Below are positions 46,643-55,311 of a DNA stretch of 64,000 nt, piece by piece. The stretch spans positions 186,001 through 250,000 of the forward strand of contig CAWFUP010000002.1 in assembly GCA_963819075.1 (NCBI GenBank), given 5' to 3'. Numbering within the stretch: the stretch's first letter is position 1; every line of letters begins with the position of its first letter. This DNA is from CAVQBJ01 sp963819075. GTDB lineage: Bacteria; Actinomycetota; Thermoleophilia; Solirubrobacterales; Solirubrobacteraceae. Below the pieces are notes generated by a model. The model saw only the letters and a program-made list of their open reading frames with translations, did no database searches and was not told where the DNA came from. Both the position numbers and the translations under genes were made by a program.

Positions 46643-47766
46643 TGCTCCGAACCTCCCGCTGGACCACAATCCAGAGAAAGGCCATCGTAGCAGTGCTCTT
46701 TTGTCCGTGCGGCGCACTTCGTGCGTCGTCAGACGGGGGACCACACTCCCGCGACTCGCTGCCGCCAGCGTCATCCATGCGTCCAGATCGGCCGCGAAAC
46801 CTTCAGTCGGCGGCGGCGAAATCGCTGCGCGGCGCGATCGGCCGGACGTCATCGCTCATCGTCGGTACGCAAACCTGCGCAATCCGCCCTGCCGGCCATT
46901 GTCGGGCGTGGCGCCAGGGACTAGTGTCAGCGACCTCGGGATCTCGATGACCCCGAGCGCGAGCGCAGTCTGACAAATATGCAAGACGATCGGTCACCGA
47001 GCGAGCGACGCGGGCCCCAGCGGCTGGCGGGTCGTGCGCGTTCGTGGTGCCGGATCGGCGGCGCGCACCGCGCTGCGTGTGCGCGCCGGGGACGCGCCGG
47101 GCTGGCCGCCTGCCCCGGCGCGGAGTCGCCTTGCCGTCCGCGGCCGAGGCGTGCACCGCGCCCGACGGAGTGGGCCCGCCGCGGGTGCGTCCCGCCGACG
47201 GGTCCGGCGCCGTAGGTCGCGGCGCCGAGGTCGCGTCACCCCGGCGCGGTCGAGGGCGCACCGTCGCCGTGACCGACACGCGGACACACTCGCGCACCAG
47301 TCCCGTCACGCGGCAGACACGCGGCGTGACCTGCCCGGCACATCCGTCACCGTCGCGTCACCCGCCGGCGCGGGTGTGCTCGATTAGGCCCGTATGGCGG
47401 GCGGGCGGGAGCACACCTCGGCGCACGGCCGCCGCGACCGACCCCACGGCACGCACGCGCACCAGTCCCGTGGCAGGCAAGACACGCAGCGTCACCCCCC
47501 AGGCGCATCCGTCACCGTCGCGTCACACCGGGCCGCCTGCACACCGCCACGCGGCGGCCCGGGCCGCCGCCAAGCCCCCGGCCACGCGGCGACGACCCGA
47601 GGCACCGCCAAGCCCCAGGGCCACGCGGCGGCGCGGGCCGCCGCCAAGCCCCCGGCCACGCGGCGACGACCCGAGGCACCGCCAAGCCCCAGGGCCACGC
47701 GGCGGCGCGGGCCGCCGCCAAGCCCCCGGCCACGTGGCGGCCCGACGCGCCCCCAAGCCCCCCGGC
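46643..47766. other. 1.1 kb repeat-rich gap without a supported gene
   Basis: Very GC-rich, with long open frames on several strands but none protein-like. It contains two 70 bp similar segments 165 bp apart (47292-47361 and 47457-47526, sharing GCACCAGTCCCGT and CATCCGTCACCGTCGCGTCAC) and, further on, the 74 bp tandem array at 47562. It lies between two genes of the same (minus) strand, upstream of TauE and downstream of the PurM-like gene. Confidence 0.6.
47562..47760. repeat. 74 bp tandem repeat, about 2.7 copies
   Basis: Units start at 47562, 47636 and 47710 with GGCCGCCGCCAAGCCCCCGG, and each contains a half-related second block (GCACCGCCAAGCCCCAGGG). The first two units are essentially identical and the third is cut short near 47760, just after the PurM-like gene's 3' end. 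Confidence 0.85.
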
Positions 47767-48921
47767 TCACCCCGACGGCGACGGCGACAGCTGCAGCGCC
47801 CCGCTGTCGTACGTGACCCCGACCGGCTCGAGCACCACCCGCCGCCGGCCGGCCTGGACCTCGCCGGCCAGCAGCGCATCGCACCCGCAAGCGCGCGCCG
47901 CCGCCACGACCGCCTCGCCCGACCCGGGGCGGCAGTAGACCGCGAAGCCGCAGCCCATGTTGAACGTCGAGTAGGCGGCGGCATCGGAGAGGCCCGCATC
48001 GGCGACAAGCAGGTCGAAGACCTCGGGGACGGGCGGCAAGGCGTTGATCGCATAGGTCAGATCCTTGACCGGTCGCATCAACTTGAGCAGCCCGTGGCCG
48101 GTGATGTGGCTCAGATAGGTCACCTCGACTCCCTCGCTGGCCAGGCGGTCGACGAGCGGCGAGTACAGCAGCGACGGGTCGAGCAGCGCCTCGCCGAACG
48201 TCCGCCCGCTGGCCAGCGGCGTGGCGTAGCCGCCGGGCAGGCGCCCGGCCACGAGCCGCGCGAGCGAGGCGCCGTTGGCGTGCAGACCGTTGCTGGCCAC
48301 GATCACGATCTCGTCGCCGGGGGCGAGCTGCTCGCCGAGGATCGGGGCGGCGCCCGCGGGCAGCGCGCCGATCGCGCTACCGGCGAGCTCGATGTCCGGC
48401 TCGGCCACGAGCTCGGGCAGCGACGGCGACTCGCCGCCCCCCCACGTCGCGCCCGCGTCGGCGCAGGCGCGGTACCAGCCCTCGAGCAGCTCGGCCTGCC
48501 ACTCCTCGCGGCGGTACCAGTCGGCCGAGCCGGTGGCGAAGTACGCGTTGACGACGAGCGGCAGCGCGCCGACGCAGCAGAGATCGTTGACGATCGCCGC
48601 GACCGTGTCGTAGGCGACGTCCGCGAAGCGGTTGACCCCGAGCGCCTCGGCGACGTGGCGGGCGATGATGGACTTCGTGCCCAGGCCCTCCACGACGAAC
48701 GCGAAATAGCGCCCGTCGAGCTCGAACACGAACGCGGGCTCCCCGCGCGAGGCGTCGAGCGCGCGACCGCCCCGCGCGGCGATGAACGAGGACGTCGCGA
48801 GCGCGCGACCGAGGGCGAGGCGCTTACCCGCGTCGAGCGTCGTGTAGTCGACGCCCGCCCGGCGGTAGGCCGATCCGTGCTCGTGCTGGGCCGCCGCGCC
48901 GTCGGCAGGGGGCGTGCTCAT
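47767..48921 (-). CDS. PurM-like AIR synthase (phosphoribosylformylglycinamidine cyclo-ligase family)
   Basis: 384 residues from the ATG at 48921. SAYRRAGVDYTTLDAGKRLA, then FAFVVEGLGTKSIIARHVAE, VAYDTVAAIVNDLCCVGALP, GDEIVIVASNGLHANGASLA, LSHITGHGLLKLMRPVKDLT and AAYSTFNMGCGFAVYCRPGS follow the PurM fold order, so ATP-dependent closure of the aminoimidazole ring (purine synthesis) is the likely reaction. It differs from canonical PurM in the N-terminal GVD-(x)-DAG spacing and in having an unusual partner: the upstream secreted-protein gene overlaps its start by 4 nt. It could be a PurM paralogue rather than the housekeeping enzyme. Confidence 0.8.
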   Translation of the reverse strand: MSTPPADGAAAQHEHGSAYRRAGVDYTTLDAGKRLALGRALATSSFIAARGGRALDASRGEPAFVFELDGRYFAFVVEGLGTKSIIARHVAEALGVNRFADVAYDTVAAIVNDLCCVGALPLVVNAYFATGSADWYRREEWQAELLEGWYRACADAGATWGGGESPSLPELVAEPDIELAGSAIGALPAGAAPILGEQLAPGDEIVIVASNGLHANGASLARLVAGRLPGGYATPLASGRTFGEALLDPSLLYSPLVDRLASEGVEVTYLSHITGHGLLKLMRPVKDLTYAINALPPVPEVFDLLVADAGLSDAAAYSTFNMGCGFAVYCRPGSGEAVVAAARACGCDALLAGEVQAGRRRVVLEPVGVTYDSGALQLSPSPSG

Positions 48922-49586
48922 CCCCCCACCACCGTCCCGCGCCAGCGCCAGGTGCGCAGCAGCGCGGCGAACGCCGACTCGCCGGCCGCGCGCAGCGCCG
49001 GGGCGGCGTCGAGCTCGACCTGGACGATCGCGTGCCCATGCCGCGCAACGACGTCGTCCTGGAGGTTGAGGTTGTAGTCGTCGGCGTACTCGTACAGATA
49101 CGTGATCCGCGCCGCGCCCTCGCCGCCGAGCCTCGCCGGGCGCAGCGGCATCAAGGTGGTGACGTACTGCGCCGGGCGCGGAATGCCGACGATGCCGACG
49201 ACACCGATCAGCTCCCCCGCGGCAACGGTCGGGTTGCTCGACAACAGCCCCAGCGCGCGCCCGACGACCCGCTCCGGGTAGACGTAGACGGTGATGCCGA
49301 TCCCCCCGGCCGGGGGGATCGCGTCGGCGTTCAGCGGCGTAGTCGAGCTGAGCGAGTACTCCGCGACCCGCTGCCGGGCGATGCGCAGGTGGGTGAGGCG
49401 GACGTGCCAGCCCGCGGGGTAGCTGGTCTGCAGGACGGCGGTCTGCAGGATCTGCCGCGCGCCGCCGCCGGTCGTCGTGGCCGCGCGCACCGGGCCGGAC
49501 GCGGCGAGCGCGGTCACGACCGCCGCCGCGGTCGCCAGCGCCGCGCCGAGCGGGCCCGTCGCAGCTGATCCGCTTGCCGGAGACAC
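48918..49586 (-). CDS. Predicted secreted/anchored protein coupled to the PurM-like gene
   Basis: 222 residues from a GTG at 49586 (the frame is open to 49739). An N-terminal hydrophobic segment LGAALATAAAVVTALAASGP with AVRA-like cleavage precedes TGGGARQILQTAVLQTSYPA, HVRLTHLRIARQRVAEYSLS, GIGITVYVYPERVVGRALGL and YEYADDYNLNLQDDVVARHG. No family is recognised. Its TGA overlaps the PurM-like ATG (48918-48921), implying coupled translation. Confidence 0.65.
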   Translation of the reverse strand: MSPASGSAATGPLGAALATAAAVVTALAASGPVRAATTTGGGARQILQTAVLQTSYPAGWHVRLTHLRIARQRVAEYSLSSTTPLNADAIPPAGGIGITVYVYPERVVGRALGLLSSNPTVAAGELIGVVGIVGIPRPAQYVTTLMPLRPARLGGEGAARITYLYEYADDYNLNLQDDVVARHGHAIVQVELDAAPALRAAGESAFAALLRTWRWRGTVVGG

Positions 49587-49815
49587 CCCCGCATCTAACC
49601 ACGCCGCCCCGCCGACGGATCGGGCGACGCTCGACGCTCGGGCCAGTCGGCGCCGGCAAGGGTTTGGACAGCGGTCCATATGCGTCGCGGCGGCCGCGAA
49701 CCATGCTCCTGTCAGCTGGACACGATCGGACCGTCGCACTCCCTCCTCGCCTTATCGGCCGATTGGTGGTGCAGGAGCGCGTCAGCGAGATCAACGAGAC
49801 CAAGGACGTGACGGC

Positions 49816-51135
49816 GTGGCCGCAGCGGATGGGAACGGGCACGCCCCGCGGGTGGCGCTCGTCCTCCCCGGGGGCGGGGCGCGCGGGGCGTACGAGATCG
49901 GGGCGCTGTCGGTGCTGCTCCCGGCGCTGCACGCGCGCGGGGAGCGCGTCTCGATCTTCTGCGGCACGAGTGTCGGCGCGCTGAACGCCGCGCTGCTCGG
50001 CTCCCTCGCCGCCGAGACGGTCGACGCACAGGTCGAAGGCGCGCTGCAGCGCTGGCGCACGATGCGCAAGGGCGACGTGATCGCCCCGATCATCGGGCCG
50101 CGCAGCCTGCTCACCGTCGCGCGGCTCGTCGGCGAGGCGCTCGAGATCCCGGGGCTGCGGCTCGGCAGCCTGCTCGACCCCTCCCCGATCCGGGGCAACA
50201 TCGAGCGCTGGATCGACTGGCTCGCGCTGCATCGCAACGTGCGCTCGGGCGTCGTCGACGCCGTATGCGTCGTGGCCACCGCCCTGTCGACCGGCACGTC
50301 GGTCGCCTTCGTCGAGACCCGCCACCGCGCGCCGCGGGCGCGGGCCGGGGACGACGTCCGCTACGTGCGCAGCGCGCTCGCCGGCGAGCACGTGCGCGCC
50401 TCGGCCGCGATCCCGCTGCTGTTCCCGCCGGTCAAGGTCGGCCAGCCACTCGCGGCCGCCGACCACTACGTCGACGGAGGCACGCGCCTGAACAGCCCGA
50501 TCAAGCCGGCGCTCGCGCTCGGCGCCGAGCGCGTGATCGTGATCGGCTTCGAGCCCTTCGGCGCCCACCCGACGCCGCATGTGCGCAACGGGACGCCGCG
50601 GCTGGCCGACGTCGCCGCGAACGTCATCGACGGCCTGCTCGTCGACCAGGTGCGCAACGACCTGCACCGCCTGGCTGCGATCAACTCGTTCTTCGTCGAG
50701 TCGCCCACGAGCGCCAGCTCGCGCTCGGCGGTCGCCTACCGGACGGCATACGGGCAGCATCCCTACCGGCGGGTGTCCTACGCGCTGGTGGCGCCGTCAC
50801 GGCCGGGCGAGATCGGCGCGCTGGCCGAGCGGATCTTCAACGAGCGCTACGGCGGACTGCGCGGGCTGCGCGATCCGGACTTCCCGCTCATGTCGCGGCT
50901 GCTCGGCGGACAGACGCGCAGCCGCGGCGAGCTCCTCTCCTTTCTGCTCTTCGAGCGCACCTTCGTCGAGGGCCTGATCGAGGCGGGCCGCCACGACGCC
51001 GAGCACTGGCTTGCGCGTCACCCCCGCTTCTGGTGCAGCGACGCGAGCCACGACCTCAACGTCGACGCGCACGACGAGGCCCGCGTGCGCGAGCAGCACA
51101 CGCTCGACGAGTTCCGCCAGCTGCGGCGCCGTTAG
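49816..51135 (+). CDS. Patatin-like phospholipase
   Basis: 439 residues from a GTG at 49816 (AAGGA 9 nt upstream). The oxyanion glycine loop LVLPGGGARGAYEIGAL, nucleophile elbow FCGTSVGALNAALLG (GTSVG) and catalytic Asp motif HYVDGGTRLNSPIKPAL (DGG) define the Ser-Asp dyad. The C-terminal 200 residues (RVSYALVAPSRPGEIGALAE; MSRLLGGQTRSRGELLSFLL) match the long form found in actinobacteria. Cytoplasmic or membrane-peripheral lipid acyl hydrolase. Its stop overlaps the end of the convergent cupredoxin gene by 4 nt. Confidence 0.92.
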   Translation: MAAADGNGHAPRVALVLPGGGARGAYEIGALSVLLPALHARGERVSIFCGTSVGALNAALLGSLAAETVDAQVEGALQRWRTMRKGDVIAPIIGPRSLLTVARLVGEALEIPGLRLGSLLDPSPIRGNIERWIDWLALHRNVRSGVVDAVCVVATALSTGTSVAFVETRHRAPRARAGDDVRYVRSALAGEHVRASAAIPLLFPPVKVGQPLAAADHYVDGGTRLNSPIKPALALGAERVIVIGFEPFGAHPTPHVRNGTPRLADVAANVIDGLLVDQVRNDLHRLAAINSFFVESPTSASSRSAVAYRTAYGQHPYRRVSYALVAPSRPGEIGALAERIFNERYGGLRGLRDPDFPLMSRLLGGQTRSRGELLSFLLFERTFVEGLIEAGRHDAEHWLARHPRFWCSDASHDLNVDAHDEARVREQHTLDEFRQLRRR

Positions 51136-51479
51136 CGAACGACGACCGACCCGCTCATCCACGGATGCAGCGTGCACGTGTAGTCGTACGTGCCGCTGCG
51201 CGTGAAGCGGACGGTGTAGGAGCCGCTCGTCTTCGTCGGCGAGCTGTGAAAGCGCGTGGCCGTGACGTTGTGGGGTGCCGGGCCGTCCTCGAACAGCCAC
51301 GTCACCGTGTCGTTGCGATGCACGACGACATGACCGGGCGTGTAGGCGTAGTTCTTGATGACGATCTTGTGGTTGGCGGCGGCGCTGGCCTGCCCGCCTC
51401 CCGCCAGCGCGACGGCCGGCAGCGCCACGGCTCCGGCGCCCGCCACGACGGCGGCCGTGATGGTCAAGACGCGGCGCAC
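51132..51479 (-). CDS. Secreted cupredoxin (plastocyanin/amicyanin-like)
   Basis: 115 residues from a GTG at 51479. The signal peptide VVAGAGAVALPAVALA leads to a single cupredoxin domain. Type-1 copper ligands are all present: His in PAPHNVTATRFH, then Cys, His and Met in YDYTCTLHPWMSGSVVV (C-x3-H-x2-M). It is an electron carrier or copper-binding protein outside the membrane. The 5' end overlaps the 3' end of the methyltransferase gene by 16 nt on the same strand. Confidence 0.9.
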   Translation of the reverse strand: MRRVLTITAAVVAGAGAVALPAVALAGGGQASAAANHKIVIKNYAYTPGHVVVHRNDTVTWLFEDGPAPHNVTATRFHSSPTKTSGSYTVRFTRSGTYDYTCTLHPWMSGSVVVR

Positions 51480-52363
51480 GCCTTCGAGTGTAGTGCGGCC
51501 CCGCCGAGGCGGCGGCGCATCACCTCGACGGCGTCCGGGCTGCCGTCCACGAGCACGAAGCGCCGCCCCAGCTCGCGGCAGACGGCCCCGAGTGTGCCCG
51601 AGCCCGCGAAGAAATCCAGGCACCACCCGCCCGGACGCGAAGATGCCGCGACGAAGCGGCGTACGAGCCCCTCGGGCTTCTGGGTCGGATAGCCGGTGCG
51701 CTCGCGTCCGTTGGTGGGGACGATCGTGTGCCAGATGACGTCGGTCGGCATCTTGCCGCGCGCCGCCTTCTCGGCGGTCACGAGCCCGGGCGCCATGTAG
51801 GGCTCGCGCTGTACCGCGTCGGCGTCGAAGTGGTAGCGACCGCGGTCGCGCACGTAGACGAGGATGGTGTCGTGCTTGGCCGGCCAGCGGTTGCGCGGCT
51901 TGCCGCCGTAGTCGTAGGCCCAGATGAGCTCATTGAGAAAGGCCTCCCGCCCGAAGATCTCGTCGAGCAGCACCTTGCAGTAGTGCGCCTCGCGGTAGTC
52001 GATGTGGAAGTACAGCGTCCCGTGCTCAGCGAGCAGCTCCCGGGCGCGCTCCAGACGCGGGGCGAGGAAGCGCAGGTAGTCGCCGAACTCGTCGGCGAAG
52101 GACAGCGTCTGCAGCACCCGCGAGCGGTAGCGGCGCCCGCCGAAGCCGACGCGATCGCCTCCGTCCTCGTCGTGCCGGACGGCCAGGCGCGCGCGACGCT
52201 GCTCACGGCCGGTGTTGAACGGCGGGTCGATGTAGATGCAATCGAAGACGCCAGGGGGCAGGCGCGCGAGGACCTCGGCGTTGTCGGCCTCGATGACGAG
52301 GTCGTCGTCGAGGCGCAGCAGGCCGCCGTCCGCGGGCAGTGAGGCGGCGTCGAGGATGCGCAT
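51464..52363 (-). CDS. Orphan beta-class site-specific DNA methyltransferase
   Basis: 299 residues. Motif IV comes first (DCIYIDPPFNTGREQ) and the SAM-binding motif I last (CLDFFAGSGTLGAVCRELGR), the beta-class order for N6-adenine or N4-cytosine methylation. The target-recognition region in between has YDYGGKPRNRWPAKHDTILV, and TQKPEGLVRRFVAASSRPGG is the usual motif X neighbourhood. No restriction endonuclease is nearby, so a regulatory or protective role is likely. An IS982-family element lies 43 bp upstream of its start. Confidence 0.9.
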   Translation of the reverse strand: MRILDAASLPADGGLLRLDDDLVIEADNAEVLARLPPGVFDCIYIDPPFNTGREQRRARLAVRHDEDGGDRVGFGGRRYRSRVLQTLSFADEFGDYLRFLAPRLERARELLAEHGTLYFHIDYREAHYCKVLLDEIFGREAFLNELIWAYDYGGKPRNRWPAKHDTILVYVRDRGRYHFDADAVQREPYMAPGLVTAEKAARGKMPTDVIWHTIVPTNGRERTGYPTQKPEGLVRRFVAASSRPGGWCLDFFAGSGTLGAVCRELGRRFVLVDGSPDAVEVMRRRLGGAALHSKACAAS

Positions 52364-52406
52364 CGCCGCCCACGCTACCGGCGCCGGCGGCGCGCCCGGA
52401 GCTACT

Positions 52407-53429
52407 AGATGAGTAGTTCCACGGCTTGTGGGGTTGGGCCGGGGTTGGAGGGGACATAAGCAGGCAGGTCGAAGTCGACGGTGCTCTGTAGTGCCAACCG
52501 TCGACCTTGGGGGCCACGATGGACGCCGACCTCGACCTGCTGCTGATCTACGTGTTCTGCGTCGCTGACGATCTCCTGCCGGAGAAGCCCGTCAACCACC
52601 GCCGAAGTCTGACCGACGCCGAGGTCGTCACGCTCGCGGTCGCGCAGTCGATCATGGGAATCCCCAGCGACTATCGGTTCATCGCGACCGCGATCAAGCG
52701 ACTGGGGCATCTGTTCCCGGGCCTCACGCAGCGCTCTGGGTTCTACAAGCGTCGCGATCAGCTCGCTGACACGATCGAGTGGCTGATCGCGATGTTCGCC
52801 AGTCAGAGCCCGGGCTGGCAGGACAACGTGCTGCTGGTCGACTCCACGCCAGTGGAGTGCGCCCGCTCGCGCGAGACCGTCAAACGCGCCGGGGCCTCCA
52901 GCCTCGACGACGCCTTGGCGAACGCCGCTGATTACGGGTACTGCGCCAGCCACAGCCGGTACTTCTACGGGCTGAGGCTGCACACTCTCAGCGCGCCCGA
53001 CGGGACTCCCCGGGCGATGGCCCTGACCAGCCCCAAGGACAACGAGCGCGACGTCTGCCTGCGGATGCTCCAACGCGTCAACCGAACCGGGCCGATCACC
53101 GTGATCGGCGACAAGGGCTACGCCGGCGCTGAGTTCGCAGCCCAGGCCGCCGCTCTGGACGCCACGATCCTCAGACCCAGCCGCAAAGACGAGAAACGAC
53201 GCGGACCGCATCTCGCCCCGATCCGCCAGCGGATCGAAAGCATCTACTGGACCGCCAAAGACCTCCTCACGCTCGAGCGCCACGGCGCCCGCACCCTGCA
53301 CGGCCTCCGAGCCCGCGTCGCGAGCCGACTACTCACGCTCGCCGCCACGGTCTCCCTCAACCACTACCTCGGCCGGCCCAGCCGCTCGCTCGTCGCCTAC
53401 ACCGCCTAAACCCGTGGAACTACTCATCT
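52407..53429 (+). mobile_element. IS982-family insertion sequence, complete
   Basis: 1,023 bp with perfect 18 bp inverted repeats AGATGAGTAGTTCCACGG (52407-52424; complement at 53412-53429). One transposase gene. No clear target duplication is seen; CTAG-like sequence is near both ends. The right end lies one base before the stop codon of the arylsulfotransferase-like gene. Confidence 0.88.
52519..53409 (+). CDS. IS982-family transposase
   Basis: 296 residues from the ATG at 52519. DLDLLLIYVFCVADDLLPEK and SLTDAEVVTLAVAQSIMGIP are the IS982 N-terminal signature. The DDE residues are in VLLVDSTPVECARSRET, TVIGDKGYAGAEFAAQ and RQRIESIYWTAKDLLTLERH. Full length, no frameshift. Confidence 0.92.
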   Translation: MDADLDLLLIYVFCVADDLLPEKPVNHRRSLTDAEVVTLAVAQSIMGIPSDYRFIATAIKRLGHLFPGLTQRSGFYKRRDQLADTIEWLIAMFASQSPGWQDNVLLVDSTPVECARSRETVKRAGASSLDDALANAADYGYCASHSRYFYGLRLHTLSAPDGTPRAMALTSPKDNERDVCLRMLQRVNRTGPITVIGDKGYAGAEFAAQAAALDATILRPSRKDEKRRGPHLAPIRQRIESIYWTAKDLLTLERHGARTLHGLRARVASRLLTLAATVSLNHYLGRPSRSLVAYTA

Positions 53430-53430
53430 T

Positions 53431-55254
53431 CTAGCCCTTTACGACGTGCGAGCTGGCGAGCACCGCGGCGCCGGCGCCGAGCGCCTGGACCTCGGCGTAG
53501 GGACCGGTGCTCGTGGTCGCGATGCGCGTCTCGAAGCCTCTGCGCGGAGCCGTGGCCACCATTGCGAGCGCGCTCGGCGAGGCGCCGGCCAGGACTCTCC
53601 AGGCCGTGACCCCGGTCGCGCCGTTCCAGCTCGCGTACACGACGAGTCCGCCGTGGGTCGCGGGTCGCGCGGCGACGTCGGGCGGTCGCGCCGGGGTGCC
53701 CGTCCAGGCGAAGCGGTAGGCGCGGTAGGACTGATCGCCGGTCGGCATGTGCGCGTCGAACACGAGCTGGCCGCTCGCCGAGTACTCCGAGAAATACGGC
53801 TCCGGGCCCCAGCCGATGAACGCGTCGCCGTTGGCGAGCGTCTCGTAGTTGCCCTGGCTGCCCGACACCAGCGGCGCTGCGTGGATGAGCTGGCTGACCA
53901 GCGAGACGGCGTGCGTGGCCTGGTCGATGGCGACGACGATCCCCCGCGACGCGTGCTCGACCGGCGGCCAGGCGCCGTTGTCGAAGATCGTGATGTCGCC
54001 ATTGGCCAGCATCGTGGCGTCGTGCTGCCAGGCGGTCGCCGTGCCCGCGCCCATGGTGAACGAGGGATGCTTGCCGCCGAGCTCCCACAGCACCTGCCCG
54101 GTCGCGCCGCTCACCTCGTAGACCCCCCACGTGCTACGCGAGGAGACGAGCGCATCGCCGCCGGCCAGTGGCTGGACGGAGTTGATGTGGAAGGCGTCCC
54201 ACGGCCAGGCGATGGTCGCCGTGCCCGGGTCCTGGTAGCTGTTGCGCAGCGGCACGTGGTCGATGCTGTGCCACTCCTGACGCACGAGCCCGGTCTTCAG
54301 ATCGAGCACTTCAAAGACGCCGTCGGTCACCGCCGAGTTGCTCGGGCCGCTCTCGCGGGTGAGATCGCAGTGCAGCGGATCGAAGATCGTCATCAGCGCC
54401 GTGTCGTCCGGCCCGATCTGGAAGTCGTGCAGGTCGGCCCAATAGCCGTTCCCCGCATAGACGCGCGCGACGACCTGGTAGTGATCGTTGACGATCACCT
54501 CGTACCCCTCGCCGAAGCCCTGGGGCGGGATCGAGCCCTGCCAGAAGGACAGCGCCGGTGCGCCGCCGTACTCGATCACCTGAAGGTTCGTCGCCTCGAT
54601 CCCGGACGGGAGCGGATCCAGCCACACCGGCTGCCCGCTGTCGTCGAAGATCTCCGGCCCGTGCTGGCCCGGGCCGGAGTACGGCGTGACGAACAGGTCG
54701 CCGGGCGCCGCCGCCGGGCCGTCGGCGGTGACGGTCATCGTCGGCGGCGTCAGATCCGAACGCGAGACGAAGTGCTCCACGTCGCCGGGATGCCCGGCCG
54801 GCTCGGGTGCCGGGCCGCCGCCGGGGATCGGATCCTGGATCCCGACGTTGAAACCATAGGCGAACGCGTGTCGCCCGCTCGAGGTCTGCAGCTCGCCGGT
54901 GACGGTCACGCGCTCGCCCGGGGCGAACGCGGTGTTGGGCACGAAGCTCGCGCCGTCGCCCTGCGAGTAGGCGACGAGACGCCCCGGGTGCGGGCCGGTC
55001 GTCGACCCGGTCGCCGCGACGCCGGAGAGCATCCCCGACGGTACGCCGAGCAGGCTGATCTGCGTTCGCGGGGACGCGTCGAGCGACTCGGGCAGCGGCG
55101 AGACCTCGATCGGGGTGCCGGGAAGCACAGCCGAGCGGTTCAGCTCGGCCGGCACGCAGCGTGGCGCTCCGGCGGCCAGGGCCGCGCTCGGGCCGGGCGC
55201 GAGAGCGACCGCGAGCAGCGCCGCGGAAAGGAGAGAAACGAGCCGATTGCGCAT
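53431..55254 (-). CDS. Secreted arylsulfotransferase-like (ASST family) protein
   Basis: 607 residues. The signal peptide MRNRLVSLLSAALLAVALAP ends near ALAAG. After an Ig-like N-domain (RLVAYSQGDGASFVPNTAFA; GERVTVTGELQTSSGRHAFA) comes the six-bladed propeller: PGDLFVTPYSGPGQHGPEIF, DHYQVVARVYAGNGYWADLH, DFQIGPDDTALMT, HINSVQPLAGGDALVSSRST, GKHPSFTMGAGTATAWQHDA with likely active-site His residues. ASST enzymes transfer sulfate between phenols; many actinobacterial members are uncharacterised. IS982 sits at its stop codon, so the natural C-terminus may be a few residues altered. Confidence 0.85.
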   Translation of the reverse strand: MRNRLVSLLSAALLAVALAPGPSAALAAGAPRCVPAELNRSAVLPGTPIEVSPLPESLDASPRTQISLLGVPSGMLSGVAATGSTTGPHPGRLVAYSQGDGASFVPNTAFAPGERVTVTGELQTSSGRHAFAYGFNVGIQDPIPGGGPAPEPAGHPGDVEHFVSRSDLTPPTMTVTADGPAAAPGDLFVTPYSGPGQHGPEIFDDSGQPVWLDPLPSGIEATNLQVIEYGGAPALSFWQGSIPPQGFGEGYEVIVNDHYQVVARVYAGNGYWADLHDFQIGPDDTALMTIFDPLHCDLTRESGPSNSAVTDGVFEVLDLKTGLVRQEWHSIDHVPLRNSYQDPGTATIAWPWDAFHINSVQPLAGGDALVSSRSTWGVYEVSGATGQVLWELGGKHPSFTMGAGTATAWQHDATMLANGDITIFDNGAWPPVEHASRGIVVAIDQATHAVSLVSQLIHAAPLVSGSQGNYETLANGDAFIGWGPEPYFSEYSASGQLVFDAHMPTGDQSYRAYRFAWTGTPARPPDVAARPATHGGLVVYASWNGATGVTAWRVLAGASPSALAMVATAPRRGFETRIATTSTGPYAEVQALGAGAAVLASSHVVKG

Positions 55255-55311
55255 ACAGGAGCTGGCGTCGCGAACACGCTGCGCGGCGCGACGGCGCGCT
55301 CGGACGGACGA

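Noticed and set aside
47292..47760. Possible CRISPR array in the repeat gap
   Set aside because: Units are 70 and 74 bp, adjacent or few, with no short repeat-unique spacer pattern, and there are no cas genes in the window.
47044..49077. Long plus-strand frame spanning the repeat gap and the PurM-like gene
   Set aside because: Arg/Pro-rich, no domains, and antisense to a clear PurM-like enzyme.
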